Made by a program: the position numbers and the translations under genes | Shown here: positions 21,310 to 31,462 of the stretch, in pieces | How positions within the stretch are numbered: the stretch's first letter is position 1 | How the letters are laid out: each line of letters begins with the position of its first letter | NCBI GenBank assembly: GCA_033398695.1 | Contig: CM065803.1 | Span: forward strand, 50,459,501-50,523,500 | Direction: 5' to 3' | Source of the DNA: Orobanche coerulescens | Lineage: Eukaryota; Streptophyta; Magnoliopsida; Lamiales; Orobanchaceae | Length of the DNA: 64,000 bases | Notes under the pieces: generated by a model | Databases searched by the model: none | Told to the model about the DNA's origin: nothing | What the model saw: only the letters and a program-made list of their open reading frames with translations

Positions 21310-22035
21310 TTAAGAAATAAAAAGTTCGGGGTAATCCACCCACATCTTCTCTTCCATCTCCCAAGTCGCCTCCTCGACTCAATGTCTCGACCATTGCACT
21401 TTAATCAGTGGAATGGTCTTATGCCAAAGTAGTTTCTCGCGACGCTCAAGGATCTTCACGGGTTTCTCCGGAAAGGTAATATCCTCGGCTACGTCAATCT
21501 CACTGTAGTCGATAATGTGGCTCGGATCCGGTACGTACTTTCTCAGCTGAGACACATGAAAAACACTATGGACGTGACTCAAAGCTGGAGGCAAGGCTAA
21601 GCGATAAGCTAAATCTCCAACTCTGTCCAAAATCTCGAAAGGTCCGATATACCTCGGACTAAGTTTCCCCTTTTTCCCGAAGCGGAAAACTCCTCTGGTC
21701 GGCGACACCTTGAGCAAGACATGATCCCCTACTTCAAACTCCAAGGGTCGACGACGAGTATCAGCATAAGATTTTTGACGACTCTGGGCAGCCAGCAATC
21801 GGTCCCGGATAATAGAAATCTTTTCCTTAGTCTCCATGAACATATCCGGCTCCGTCCCAACTAGCTCAGAAGCCTCGTCCCAACATAATGGTGACCTACA
21901 TCGCCTACCATAAAGTGCCTCGAATGGTGCCATTTTGATCGACGCATGCCAACTATTATTGTAAGCAAACTCGATCAACGGTAAGTGAAGCTCCCAATCA
22001 TTACTCCAGCCTAAGGCACAAGCCCGCAACATATC
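21310..22035 (-). pseudogene. Gyp-A pol, integrase C-terminus and chromodomain
   Basis: This continues the integrase interrupted at 31463 by Gyp-B. It reads DMLRACALGW, FAYNNSWHASIKMAPFEALY, GRRCRSPLCW, then the GPFEILDRVGDLAYRLALPP and HVSQLRKYVPDPSHIIDY C-terminal domain. It closes with KILERREKLLWHKTIPLIKV and a chromodomain-like tail. One TGA near 21379 replaces the usual Gly before VEEATWEME; the frame then stays open to YPELF and a stop at 21310. The residues TLED before the insertion and DMLRACA after it rejoin exactly once one copy of the 5-bp duplication is removed. Confidence 0.92.
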
Positions 22036-22185
22036 TGTAATACCCGAGATTTCTGTTATGTAATTGGAACTTGTGATATTGTAATGATTGTACTTTTGTA
22101 TGAGTACTATTCTCCGTATTTCATAATCCGATGCCATCGAGCATATAATTTCGTGTATGTGATTTTAATGGTTGAAATTACATGC

Positions 22186-22478
22186 ATGTAGCGCACGCTG
22201 AGGCTACGTAACGACGCTAACATGGTTTCATAGCGTACGCTACCGAAAGTGTAATCGGCCTGCGCTACGCGTGGTCAAATTGATTGAGACGCGCGGTAGG
22301 TGAGATCTGGCCGGGGACCCTTGTCGGATCTGTCGAATGTATACGGGCGGCTTTCGGGAAAAGCCGAGTCAACGCCTTAGCGCACGCTAGAGGTCTATGC
22401 GTAGCGCACGCTAAGTGCCGAGTCTGATTTAGGCGTGAGCCGTTAGCGCACGCTACGGATAGTGTATAGCGCGCGCTA
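22186..22478. promoter_or_regulatory. Palindrome cluster, Gyp-B 5' LTR
   Basis: About eight copies, for example TAGCGTACGCTA, TAGCGCACGCTA and TAGCGCGCGCTA. The last (22467-22478) ends 12 bp before the TATA box at 22491. The 3' LTR has the matching cluster at 29297-29587. Confidence 0.85.
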
Positions 22479-22490
22479 ATAGCCATTTAT

Positions 22491-22500
22491 TATAAATAGG
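22491..22500 (+). promoter_or_regulatory. TATA box, Gyp-B 5' LTR
   Basis: TATAAATAGG, repeated in the 3' LTR at 29599-29607. Confidence 0.75.
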
Positions 22501-23165
22501 ACAACCTCCTATTCTTGAATTCAGTCCTTTCATCCACCATAACCAGAACTCTTGCACTTGTAACATAACTCCATTCGTCTTAAACACTCCATATCAACCT
22601 CCTAGTTCGAGATTGAAGATCATATATCATTGGAGATTGGTGTTCAAGCCTTGGGTGTTGGATTGCTTCATTTTCATCCGTGTTCTTCACTACTTTGAGG
22701 TAGGTGATTCTTCACCAATGATTAGTAATGTTCATGAGGAAGTTTGAATCATGTTTGGATAGCTAGTATCTCGTTTTTATCGGTCATCACATGTTAGAAG
22801 GATACTTTTGACGTATCGGTACTAGATGTCGAATGAACCTTTGAACCATCTTATTATAAGGACTCCTAAGCATGTTTAAATCGATTTATGATCAAGTAAT
22901 CGGATATTACCCAGTTGATACGTTGTATACGTTGGAATCATGTGTTTTGGAACGTAAGACGATGGAACTTAGATTATTTCTTGTAGATCGTAGAGGAATG
23001 GTGTTATCGAGATAACTACCCGTATATTGGTATTTCATAATCATAAATCTTCCAGAAACCTTATTAGCATGATATGCCCGAGGATAACTTGTAATATCAC
23101 CATAGGGTTCATGAGTTCTTCATCATTCAACCCAGTTTTCGGTTCGTAGTATTCTACCATGCAAG

Positions 23166-23357
23166 ATTAGCGCACGCTAACATGTGTGAGTTAACGTGCG
23201 CTATCGAGGTTCGGTTTTCGCACAGAACGTACGTAGCGTACGTTATGAGGCAGCCGAGTCAGACTGCCAGTTTGTGGCTAGCGCACGCTAGTCTTATACG
23301 ATAGCGTACGCTATGATTGACTTAGCGCACGTTACGTATAACGTGGCGCGCTAAGCA
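23166..23357. promoter_or_regulatory. Second palindrome cluster, Gyp-B 5' LTR
   Basis: Six to seven copies, including TAGCGCACGCTA, TAACGTGCGCTA, TAGCGTACGTTA and TAGCGCACGTTA, about 675 bp downstream of the TATA box. The 3' LTR copy is at about 30272-30450. Confidence 0.75.
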
Positions 23358-23726
23358 ATCCAGCGACTTGTTTAGTTTGAGCTTTTCGGCCGTAGGTCGG
23401 GTGTTAGGCCATTGTTCGACTCGAGGTGATTTGTATATCGTTCCTTGTGTTAAGGTTCGAGCTTGTTACGTTGATCGGAGGGGGCGGCCTTCGAGTGCGT
23501 CGAGAGCATTGAAGTATATCATTCTTGCCATCTTCGAGGCAAGTATCGTGTGATATGTTAATATCGGTATTTTTGGAGTATACGTATGATTATGCATGTT
23601 GTTGAACATGATATTTACTTCGTTGATTTGTCATGATATTCGTTGTATATTGTTTATATGTTCATGAACATAATGATTTGGCATATGTGTATGCATGAGT
23701 TGTGTTTGTATACGTTGTACGATCTA

Positions 23727-23885
23727 TGCTGAGGGCGCTGGATCGGATGTCCACCTCGTGTTGGTCCGACGGGATCATCTTGGGATCTAGGCTGAGGGCG
23801 CTGGATCATTGGACGGGTTATTTCCACCTCGTGTTGGTCCGACGGGATCATCTTGGGATCTATGCTGAGGGCGCTGGATCATTGG
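23727..23885 (+). repeat. Minisatellite in Gyp-B LTR, unit about 65 bp
   Basis: Three units carry GCTGAGGGCGCTGGATC and CCACCTCGTGTTGGTCCGAC. The same unit occurs in the LARD-D LTRs (45785-46100 and 52015-52340). In the Gyp-B 3' LTR (30830-30975) the second and third units are altered. Confidence 0.85.
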
Positions 23886-24361
23886 AATACCCATGCTGTG
23901 TAATGGAATCTTGTAGATTCACATTGTCGGGTTCCGGTAGCGGAAGCCCGTGTGATATGTCTTGTTGTGTATTGTTGATGCATATTCGAATTGTTTAAAT
24001 ACGATACTTGTACTAGCATTGTTTTGCTAACCCCTTCGAGGAGTGGACATTTGTTTTGATGTTCGGGTAGCCAAGGAGCGGGAAAGCGACCACGATCAAG
24101 CGTGGCGGCGAAGGGGTTGATGATGTCTATTGTTATTGGAGATTTGTTGTCTTGGTTTGGTTTACGTACTCGATCGTGTGTCCTTTGATATTAATTCGAT
24201 ATGGTTGTATTAATTTCCCGTTGAACCGGTTATGCGTTTTCATAAACTCGAATTTTCGCGATATTGACGTCTTATATTCACTTTCCTTTTTAATTAGCCT
24301 TGTAAATCCTTATTTAAAGGGTTTACGGCGTGTAATTATTCGAATATCTCGGGGTGTTACG

Positions 24362-24639
24362 AATATGGTGTCGGAGCTAAGATTTATGGATATCTTGGCG
24401 GTCGGGTTTTATTTGGGTGCATTTACGTTATTTGATTTACGGGTCGTTTGTAACATCCTTTGTTCGGCCGAAGTCGTCATGTGGACCGTGGTTGTAAGTC
24501 TCTTAATCTCTTATACTACCGTTTTACTTAATTCTTGTTTTGTGAGTATTGACGGACTTTATTTCAAAAATTTTGTTACGTATATTGAGAAATTTCGTTT
24601 ACGGTATGTTGAGAGGAGGTCGTGGACGCGGGCCTTGGT
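24362..24639 (+). other. Gyp-B primer site and leader
   Basis: TGGTGTCGGAGC at 24366-24377 is the tRNA-Met type primer site with two changes. The leader to about 24640 has no gene. Confidence 0.75.
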
Positions 24640-25680
24640 CGTGGACGCGGACGTGGTAACATGAGACATGAGGATTCCGCAACTACCCCGAAATATCGGC
24701 TAGTCGAACCGATTCCCATTACGGCGGCAAGGATCGGCGAATGATGACGCAAATCCGAACATGCGGGAGTGCTTCAACGGTGGTGGCGCAGATAAACCCG
24801 ATTCGCAGTGGTTGATCGCATGCGGCAGCGATGGGACAGCGGCACCATGAGGATAACAGGAGACAGATGGCTTCTTGAGGTGGTTAAATTGCACCCGCCA
24901 AAATTTGTGGATCTGTGAGGCACTTACTTGGGATCACCGGCTCAAGGAGTTGGAGAAGATATTCGCGGGTCTTAAGCATCCCGAGGACCGGAAGGTTCCT
25001 ATTGCCCAGTATTTTACATTTGGGAGGCCTTTGGCGGTGGGAGGCTATTCGACCCGAGAACCATAATGCGGATTGGACGGAATTCAAACAAATGATGGAA
25101 GCACTGATTGTCCTCGTCCGGTTAGAGGCGAAGATCCGAGAGTTTTTCTCACCACGAGTTCGGAGGCATACGTGAGATGTAATTAAAACTTTTAATCATC
25201 GGTGACTTGTGTGCGACACTTGATCGTAACGGAGCGAGAAAAGATTTTTCATTTTGATATGCGGATGAAGCGGAGATTAAAGATACATGTCGGATTCGAG
25301 TGTACTACGTTGCGGCAGTACCAAGACAAAGCGGCCTACGACATGAAAGAGGCGGCGGTGGAGAAATCGGTAGAGGCAAAGAAGCGAGAAGGTGACCGGC
25401 GGCTTTGCGAGAAAACAAGAGTGGTGGGGCCCGCAAGGGCCGGTCTTCCTTTATTCGGCTAGAAACCTCCACATCCTTCTAAAGGCGGAAAGAAGTTCGG
25501 GACAGCATCAGCTGATTTGGACGCATCAAGGAAATGCTACAATTGTGGTCGAGCGAGGCATATTCGAAGAGATTGCCGCATCTTGTGACTTGTTACGATT
25601 GTGGGCAAGAAGGGCACCGTGCGGCTTTACGTGGAGCCGCTACTAGATCTGTTGGCACCCGCACTCCGGCCGGTTCCTAA
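24640..25680 (+). pseudogene. Gyp-B gag
   Basis: Gag fragments in several frames follow the order of the Gyp-A gag: a Gly/Arg-rich start near 24640, LTWDHRLKELEKIFAGLKHP and EDRKVPIAQYF (24930-25020), DWTEFKQMMEA, and FHFDMRMKRRLKIHVGFECT with TLRQYQDKAA (25240-25330). A knuckle CYNCGRARHIRRDC lies near 25530, and a second, frame-shifted, near 25600. The sequence between breaks is well conserved but frameshifts occur about every 50-150 bp, so no full Gag can be made as written. Confidence 0.88.
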
Positions 25681-25739
25681 GGAGATAAGTGTGAACCAGA
25701 CACGTGAGTGGATTTCAGCAGCGGCAGGAAGAGAGAGAC

Positions 25740-28700
25740 ATCGATCTTGGGTCCGTTCCTCGCGCTGTACGAAATGAGGAGATCGGCGGCGAACAACTGC
25801 TGTTGCATCAGTGCGATTCGAGATCCTTTTGCAACGATTAGTGTCTTGTTCGATTCGGAGCTACGCATTCTTTTATATCTTTGAAGCTGTGTTAATCGTT
25901 TGAACATCTCGTGCTTGTATAATTGTGAACCTTATGTTGTGGGATTACCGAGGAGAGAAAATTGTGGGAACACTAGAAGCTAGGGATTTCCAGGTATCTA
26001 TAGAAGGAGAGATTGGCCATCGAATCTTATTGTAGTTGACATATGCGGTGACGATTTAATTCTCGGAGATGATTGGCTCAACCGTTATGGAGTGTGTTGA
26101 ATTACCGAGAGAGAGTCATTTCCATCATTGCGATGATGAGATCCGAACACTTATTCCGAGGATGGAGACAGGAAGCTCGGGGAAATTGATCAAGGCAATG
26201 AAAGGCTGTGAAATTGCGACGGGGATGTCACGGACTTTGGTGCTATGCCATGAGGAAAGAGGAAGGAATAGAGCTCTCGTCTATTCCGGTTGTGAATGAG
26301 TTCTCGGATGTATTTCTGACGAGCTACCGGGTTACCCCGCAAAGAGAAGTGGAATTCACCATCGAATTAGAGCACAGGAGCAACCCCTATTTCAGGGCAC
26401 CATACCGCATGGCGCCAACCGAGATGTATGAACTCAAGAAGCAAGCTGGAGGAATTGTTCTGAAGGGCTATATTCAACCGAGCGTTTCCCCTTGGGGAGC
26501 GCCCGTTCTCTTTGTCGGAAGAAAGACGGATCCCTCATTGTGTATTGATTACGGAGCTTAACAAGATGACGATCAAGAATAAGTATCCTATACCTCGGAT
26601 CGGCGACTTGTTTGATCAGCTGCAAGGCGAGGTATTCTCGAAGATTGACTTGCGATCGAGGATACCACCAATTGAGAATTAAGGAATCGGACATACGAAA
26701 TGCGCTTTGAGATCCGTGCAGGGCATTATGAATTTGTGGTGATGCCATTCGGACTTACCAATGCTCTGCGGTATTCATGCAATTGATGAATCGGGTATTC
26801 TTGGAATACTTGGATAAATTTGTGGTCGTTTTCATTGACGACATTTTGATATATTCGAGGACGCAGAGGAGCATGCGATCATTTACGTGTGGTGTTGAGC
26901 ATCTTGAGAAAGGAACGACTTTATGCAAAATTTGCTAAATGCGAGTTACGGCTTAAGGAAGTAACCTTCCTTGGGCATGTGATATCCGCCGATGGAGTTC
27001 GGGTGGACAGAAGAAAGTCGAAGCAATCTTGGAATGGGAAGCTCCTAAGAACGTGAAGGAAGTCGAAGCTTCTTAGGACTAGCGAGATATTATCGCCGCT
27101 TTGTAGAGGATTTTCCAAAATTGCTCGTCCGCTCACTCATTTATTCTGAGAAAACTCAAAAGTTCACGTGGAATGAGAAATGCCAGTGGTTTGTGAACTT
27201 AAAAAGAGGTGACAGCGGCACCTATATTAGCGCCGGAAAGGCCCGATGGATTCATGGTATCTGACGCTTCAAATCGGGGTTTGGGTTGTGTGTTGATGCG
27301 AAGGATAGAGTGATTGCTTATGCTTCTCGGCGGTTGAAACCGTCTGAAGTTAATTATCCGACTCATGATCCGGAGCTAGCAATGTGGTTTTGCTTTGAAA
27401 ATTTGGCGACATTATCATGCGGCACTCATTGTCGATCTTTACGGATCATAAGAGCCTCAAATACATTTTCGAAGGAATTAAACATGAGGCGAGAGAAGGT
27501 GGGTGGAATTGATCAAGGATTACGACTTAGAGATTCTCTATCATCAGGAAAGCAAATGTAGTAGCCGATGCATTAAGCCGTAAACTGTTTCTCTTCGAGT
27601 GTTGGAAGCACTTACATCCCAAACCGGTATTCAGCAGTGCGATCCGCGAAGGATTGAAGTATGGACACCGGGAATCGAGGCGACTTTATGTGATGGAACC
27701 GACTTCATCACTAGTCGAGAAGATCAAGTCCAAGCGGTTGGACGATTCCCCGATCCTTCGATTATGTGATGAAGTAAAGAAAGGAAAAGCCCGAGGATTC
27801 GTGATACAAGATGATGGAGTTACGAGATTTCAAAGTCGACTTTGCGTTCCCGATGATGATGATTTGAGACGAACTATTACGAAAGAAGCTCATAGCGCGC
27901 CCTATTCTATTCACCAGGCGTGATAAGATGTATAAGGATCTTAAACAAAACTTACGGTGGGGAATATGAAGAAGGACGTGGCAGTACGTTTGAAGTGTTT
28001 GACTTGTCGTGAGTCAAGATTGAACATCGGCGACCACGGGATGTTAAAGCCGCTTAGATCCCCGAATGGAAGTGGGAGGACATTTCGATGGATTTCATCA
28101 CAAGTATGCCAAGGACTAGAGCAGGAATGAACATGATTTGGGTCGTAGTTGATCGACTAACCAAGTCGGCTCATTTCCTAGGAATCAAAGATACATGGGG
28201 GCCCGAGAGATTGGCACGAGTATTTGTTGCGGAGATAGTCGATTGCATGGGGCCCGAAGACCATTATTTCGGATCGAGATGGTCGTTTCGTGTCGCACTT
28301 CGGAAAGCGATTCACAAGGCTTTGGGGATGAGCTCAACTTTAGCACGATTTATCATCCCCAAGCAGACGGTCGATCAGAAAGGACTATTCAAGTAGAAGA
28401 CATGCTTAGAGCTTGTGCGTTGGATTGGTCGGTGATTGGGAAGTTCACTTGCCCTTGATCGAATTCACTTACAATAACGGTTGGCACGCTTCTATCAAGA
28501 TGGCACCCTTTGAAGCTTTATGCGGGAGGAGATGCCGATCGCCTCTGTGTTGGGATGATTCTTCGGATCTGATCGGGACGGAACCGGAATTGATTATTCG
28601 GACTCAAGAGAAAATAGCTTTGATTCGAGAGAGACTATTGGCCGCAGTCGCGAAGTCTTATACCGATGTACGTCGTCGTCCTCTAGAGTTCGACGTTGGG

Positions 28701-29113
28701 GATCATGTGCTATTGAAGGTGTCTCCTACACGAGGGATTTTCAGTTTTGGGAGGAGAGGAAAGCTTAGTCCGAGATATATCGGACCATTTGAGATCCTAG
28801 ATAGAGTTGGGGATTTAGCGTACGAGTTGGCCTTACCGCCATCGGCCGAGTCATGTTCACAATGTGTTTCACGTATCCCAATCTGAAGTATGTACGGACC
28901 CGATCACGTCATTGATTTCGACGAGATCGAGATAGCTAATGATGGCACCTTGAAGAGAGACCTATCAAGATACTTGAGAGCCGGATCAAACAATTGAGGA
29001 ATAAACCAATACATTTGGTTAAAGTACAATAGTCACGACATGGAGTCGAAGAGGCCACTTGGGAAACGGAGGACGGTATGAAGTCTAAATATCCGGAGTT
29101 GTTTTCATCCTAA
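25740..29113 (+). pseudogene. Gyp-B pol (protease, RT, RNase H, integrase, chromodomain-like end)
   Basis: Domains are in normal order but broken by many short indels. The protease block VLFDS...ATHSF lies near 25847-25880. Reverse transcriptase runs from about 26280 ([38 protein letters not shown]) to the active-site FIDDILIYS at about 26830-26860. RNase H is at about 27240-27560 (YASRRLKPSEVNYPTHDPEL). Integrase follows from about 27900 (DFITSMPRTRAGMNMIWVVV, FTYNNGWHASIKMAPFEAL). The end (GPFEILDRVGDLAYELALPP, then YPELFSS) stops at 29111-29113. Point substitutions are few relative to indels, unlike the decay of Gyp-A or CRM-C. Confidence 0.9.
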
Positions 29114-29128
29114 GTTTCGGGACGAAAC

Positions 29129-29148
29129 TTCTTTTTAGGGAGGAAGGA
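29129..29148 (+). other. Polypurine tract of Gyp-B
   Basis: TTCTTTTTAGGGAGGAAGGA precedes the 3' LTR start TGTAATACC; the GGGACGAAACTT motif lies just upstream at 29119. Confidence 0.75.
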
Positions 29149-31462
29149 TGTAATACCGAGATTTGTTATGTAATTGGAACTTGTGATATTGTAACGATTG
29201 TACTTATGTATGAGTACTATTCTCCGTATTTCATAATCCGATGCCATCGAGCATATAATTTCGTGTATGTGATTTTAATGGTTGAAATGCATGCATGTAG
29301 CGCACGCTACGAGCTACGAGTAACGACGCTAACATGGTTTCATAGCGTACGCTACCGAGTGTAATCGGCGCACGCTACGCGTGGTCAAATTGATTGAGAC
29401 GCGCGGTAGGTGAGATCGGCGGGGACCCTTGTCGGATCTGTCGAATGTATACGGGCGGCTTTCGGGAAAAGCCGAGTCAACGCCTTAGCGCACGCTAGAG
29501 GTCTATGCGTAGCGCACGCTAAGTGCCGAGTACGATTTAGGCGTGAGCCGTTAGCGCACGCTACGGATAGTGTATAGCGCGCGCTAATAGCCATTTATTA
29601 TAAATAGAATGACATCCTATTCGTGAATTGATCCTTTCTTCCCCCATAACCCGAACTCTTGCACTTGTAACATAACTCCATTCGTCTTAAACACTCCATA
29701 TCAACCTCTAGTTCGAGATTGAAGATCATATATCATTGGAGATTGGTGTTCAAGCCTTGGGTGTTGGATTGCTTCATTTTCATCCGTGTTCTTCACTACT
29801 TTGAGGTAGGTGATTCTTCACCAATGATTAGTAATGTTCATGAGGAAGTTTGAATCATGTTTGGATAGCTAGTATCTCATTTTTATCGGTCATCACATGT
29901 TAGAAGGATACTTTTGACGTATCGGTACTAGATGTCGAATGAACCTTTGAACCATCTTATTATAAGGACTCCTAAGCATGTTTAAATCGATTTATGATCA
30001 AGTAATCGGATATTACCCAGTTGATACGTTGTATACGTTGGAATCATGTGTTTTGGAACGTAAGACGATGGAACTTAGATTATTTCTTGTAGATCGTAGA
30101 GGAATGGTGTTATCGAGATAACTACCCGTATATTGGTATTTCATAATCATAAATCTTCCAGAAACCTTATTAGCATGATATGCCCGAGGATAACTTGTAA
30201 TATCACCATAGGGTTCATGAGTTCTTCATCATTCAACCCAGTTTTGGTTCGTAGTATTACGCCATGCAAGATTAGCGCCGCGCTAACATGTGTGAGTTAA
30301 CGTGCGCTATCGAGGTTCGGTTTCGCCGCAGGCGTCGTAGCGTACGTTATGAGCGGCCAAGTCGGCCGCGATTTGTGGCTAGCGCACGCTAGTCTTATAC
30401 GATAGCGTCGCTAATTGACTTAGCGCACGTTACGTATAGTACGTGGCGCGCTAAGCAATCCAGCGACTTGTTTAGTTTGAGCTTTTCGGCCGTAGGTCGA
30501 ATTGTTAGGCCATTGTTCGACTCGAGGTGATTTGTATATCGTTCCTTGTGTTAAGGTTCGAGCTTGTTACGTTGATCGGAGGGGGCGGCCTTCGAGTGCG
30601 TCGAGAGCATTGAAGTATATCATTCTTTCCATCTTCGAGGCAAGTATCGTGTGATATGTTAATATCGGTATTTTTGGAGTATACGTATGATTATGCATGT
30701 TGTTGAACATGATATTTACTTCGTTGATTTGTCATGATATTCGTTGTATATTGTTTATATGTTCATGAACATAATGATTTGGCATATGTGTATGCATGAG
30801 TTGTGTTTGTATACGTTGTACGATCTATGCTGAGGGCGCTGGATCGGATGTCCACCTCGTGTTGGTCCGACGGGATCATCTTGGGATCTAGGAGTGGCCT
30901 GGATCATTGGACGGGTTATTTCCACCTCGTGTTGGTCCGACGGGATCATCTTGGGATCTATCTTTGAGGCTGGATCATTGGAATACCCATGCTGTGTAAT
31001 GGAATCTTGTAGATTCACATTGTCGGGTTCCGGTAGCGGAAGCCCGTGTGATATGTCTTGTTGTGTATTGTTGATGCATATTCGAATTGTTTAAATACGA
31101 TACTTGTACTAGCATTGTTTTGCTAACCCCTTCGGGGGTGGACATTTGTTTTGATGTTCAGGTAGCCAAGGAGCAGGGAAAGCGACCACAAGAAGGCGTG
31201 ACGACGAAGGGGTTCAGTGATGTCTATTGTTATTGGAGATTTGTTGTCTTGGTTTGGTTTCTGTACTCGAGTACGTGTGTCCTTTGATATTAATTCGATA
31301 TGGTTGTATTAATTTCCCGTTGAACCAGTTGTACATTTTCATAAACTCGAATTTTCGCAGTATTGACGTCTTATATTCACTTTCCTTTTTAATTAGCCTT
31401 GTAAATCCTTATTTAAAGGGTTTACGGCGCTGTAATTATTCCGAATATCTCGGGGTGTTACA
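29149..31462 (+). repeat. Gyp-B 3' LTR
   Basis: It starts TGTAATACCGAG and ends GGGGTGTTACA (2314 bp), followed by ATATC. It matches the 5' LTR with long identical blocks separated by clustered small differences, for example near 29300, 29415, 29610, 30280-30400, 30890 and 31180. Palindrome clusters lie at 29297-29587 and 30272-30450. Confidence 0.93.

Larger units (their letters stand above)
22036..24361 (+). repeat. Gyp-B 5' LTR
   Basis: It starts TGTAATACCCGAG and ends GGGGTGTTACG (2326 bp); the last base should be A. The TATA box is at 22491. A palindrome cluster at 22186-22478 precedes it and a second lies at 23166-23357. A minisatellite with GCTGAGGGCGCTGGATC is at 23727-23885. The open frames 23702-23998 and 24152-24664 fall in or across the LTR and are chance. 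Confidence 0.93.
22036..31462 (+). mobile_element. Gyp-B, Ty3/gypsy chromovirus, complete with both LTRs
   Basis: LTRs at 22036-24361 and 29149-31462 and the 5-bp duplication ATATC (22031-22035 and 31463-31467) define a complete element of 9.4 kb. The body carries gag, protease, reverse transcriptase, RNase H, integrase and a chromodomain-type end in normal order, all closely related to Gyp-A but broken by many small indels. The LTRs are identical over hundreds of bases, yet differ in clustered complex changes. Such a young insertion with so damaged a body is odd. Confidence 0.95.

Noticed and set aside
24152..24664. 170-residue open frame across the Gyp-B 5' LTR end and leader
   Set aside because: It spans the LTR edge and primer site, has odd composition, and is not kept in the 3' LTR copy; chance frame.
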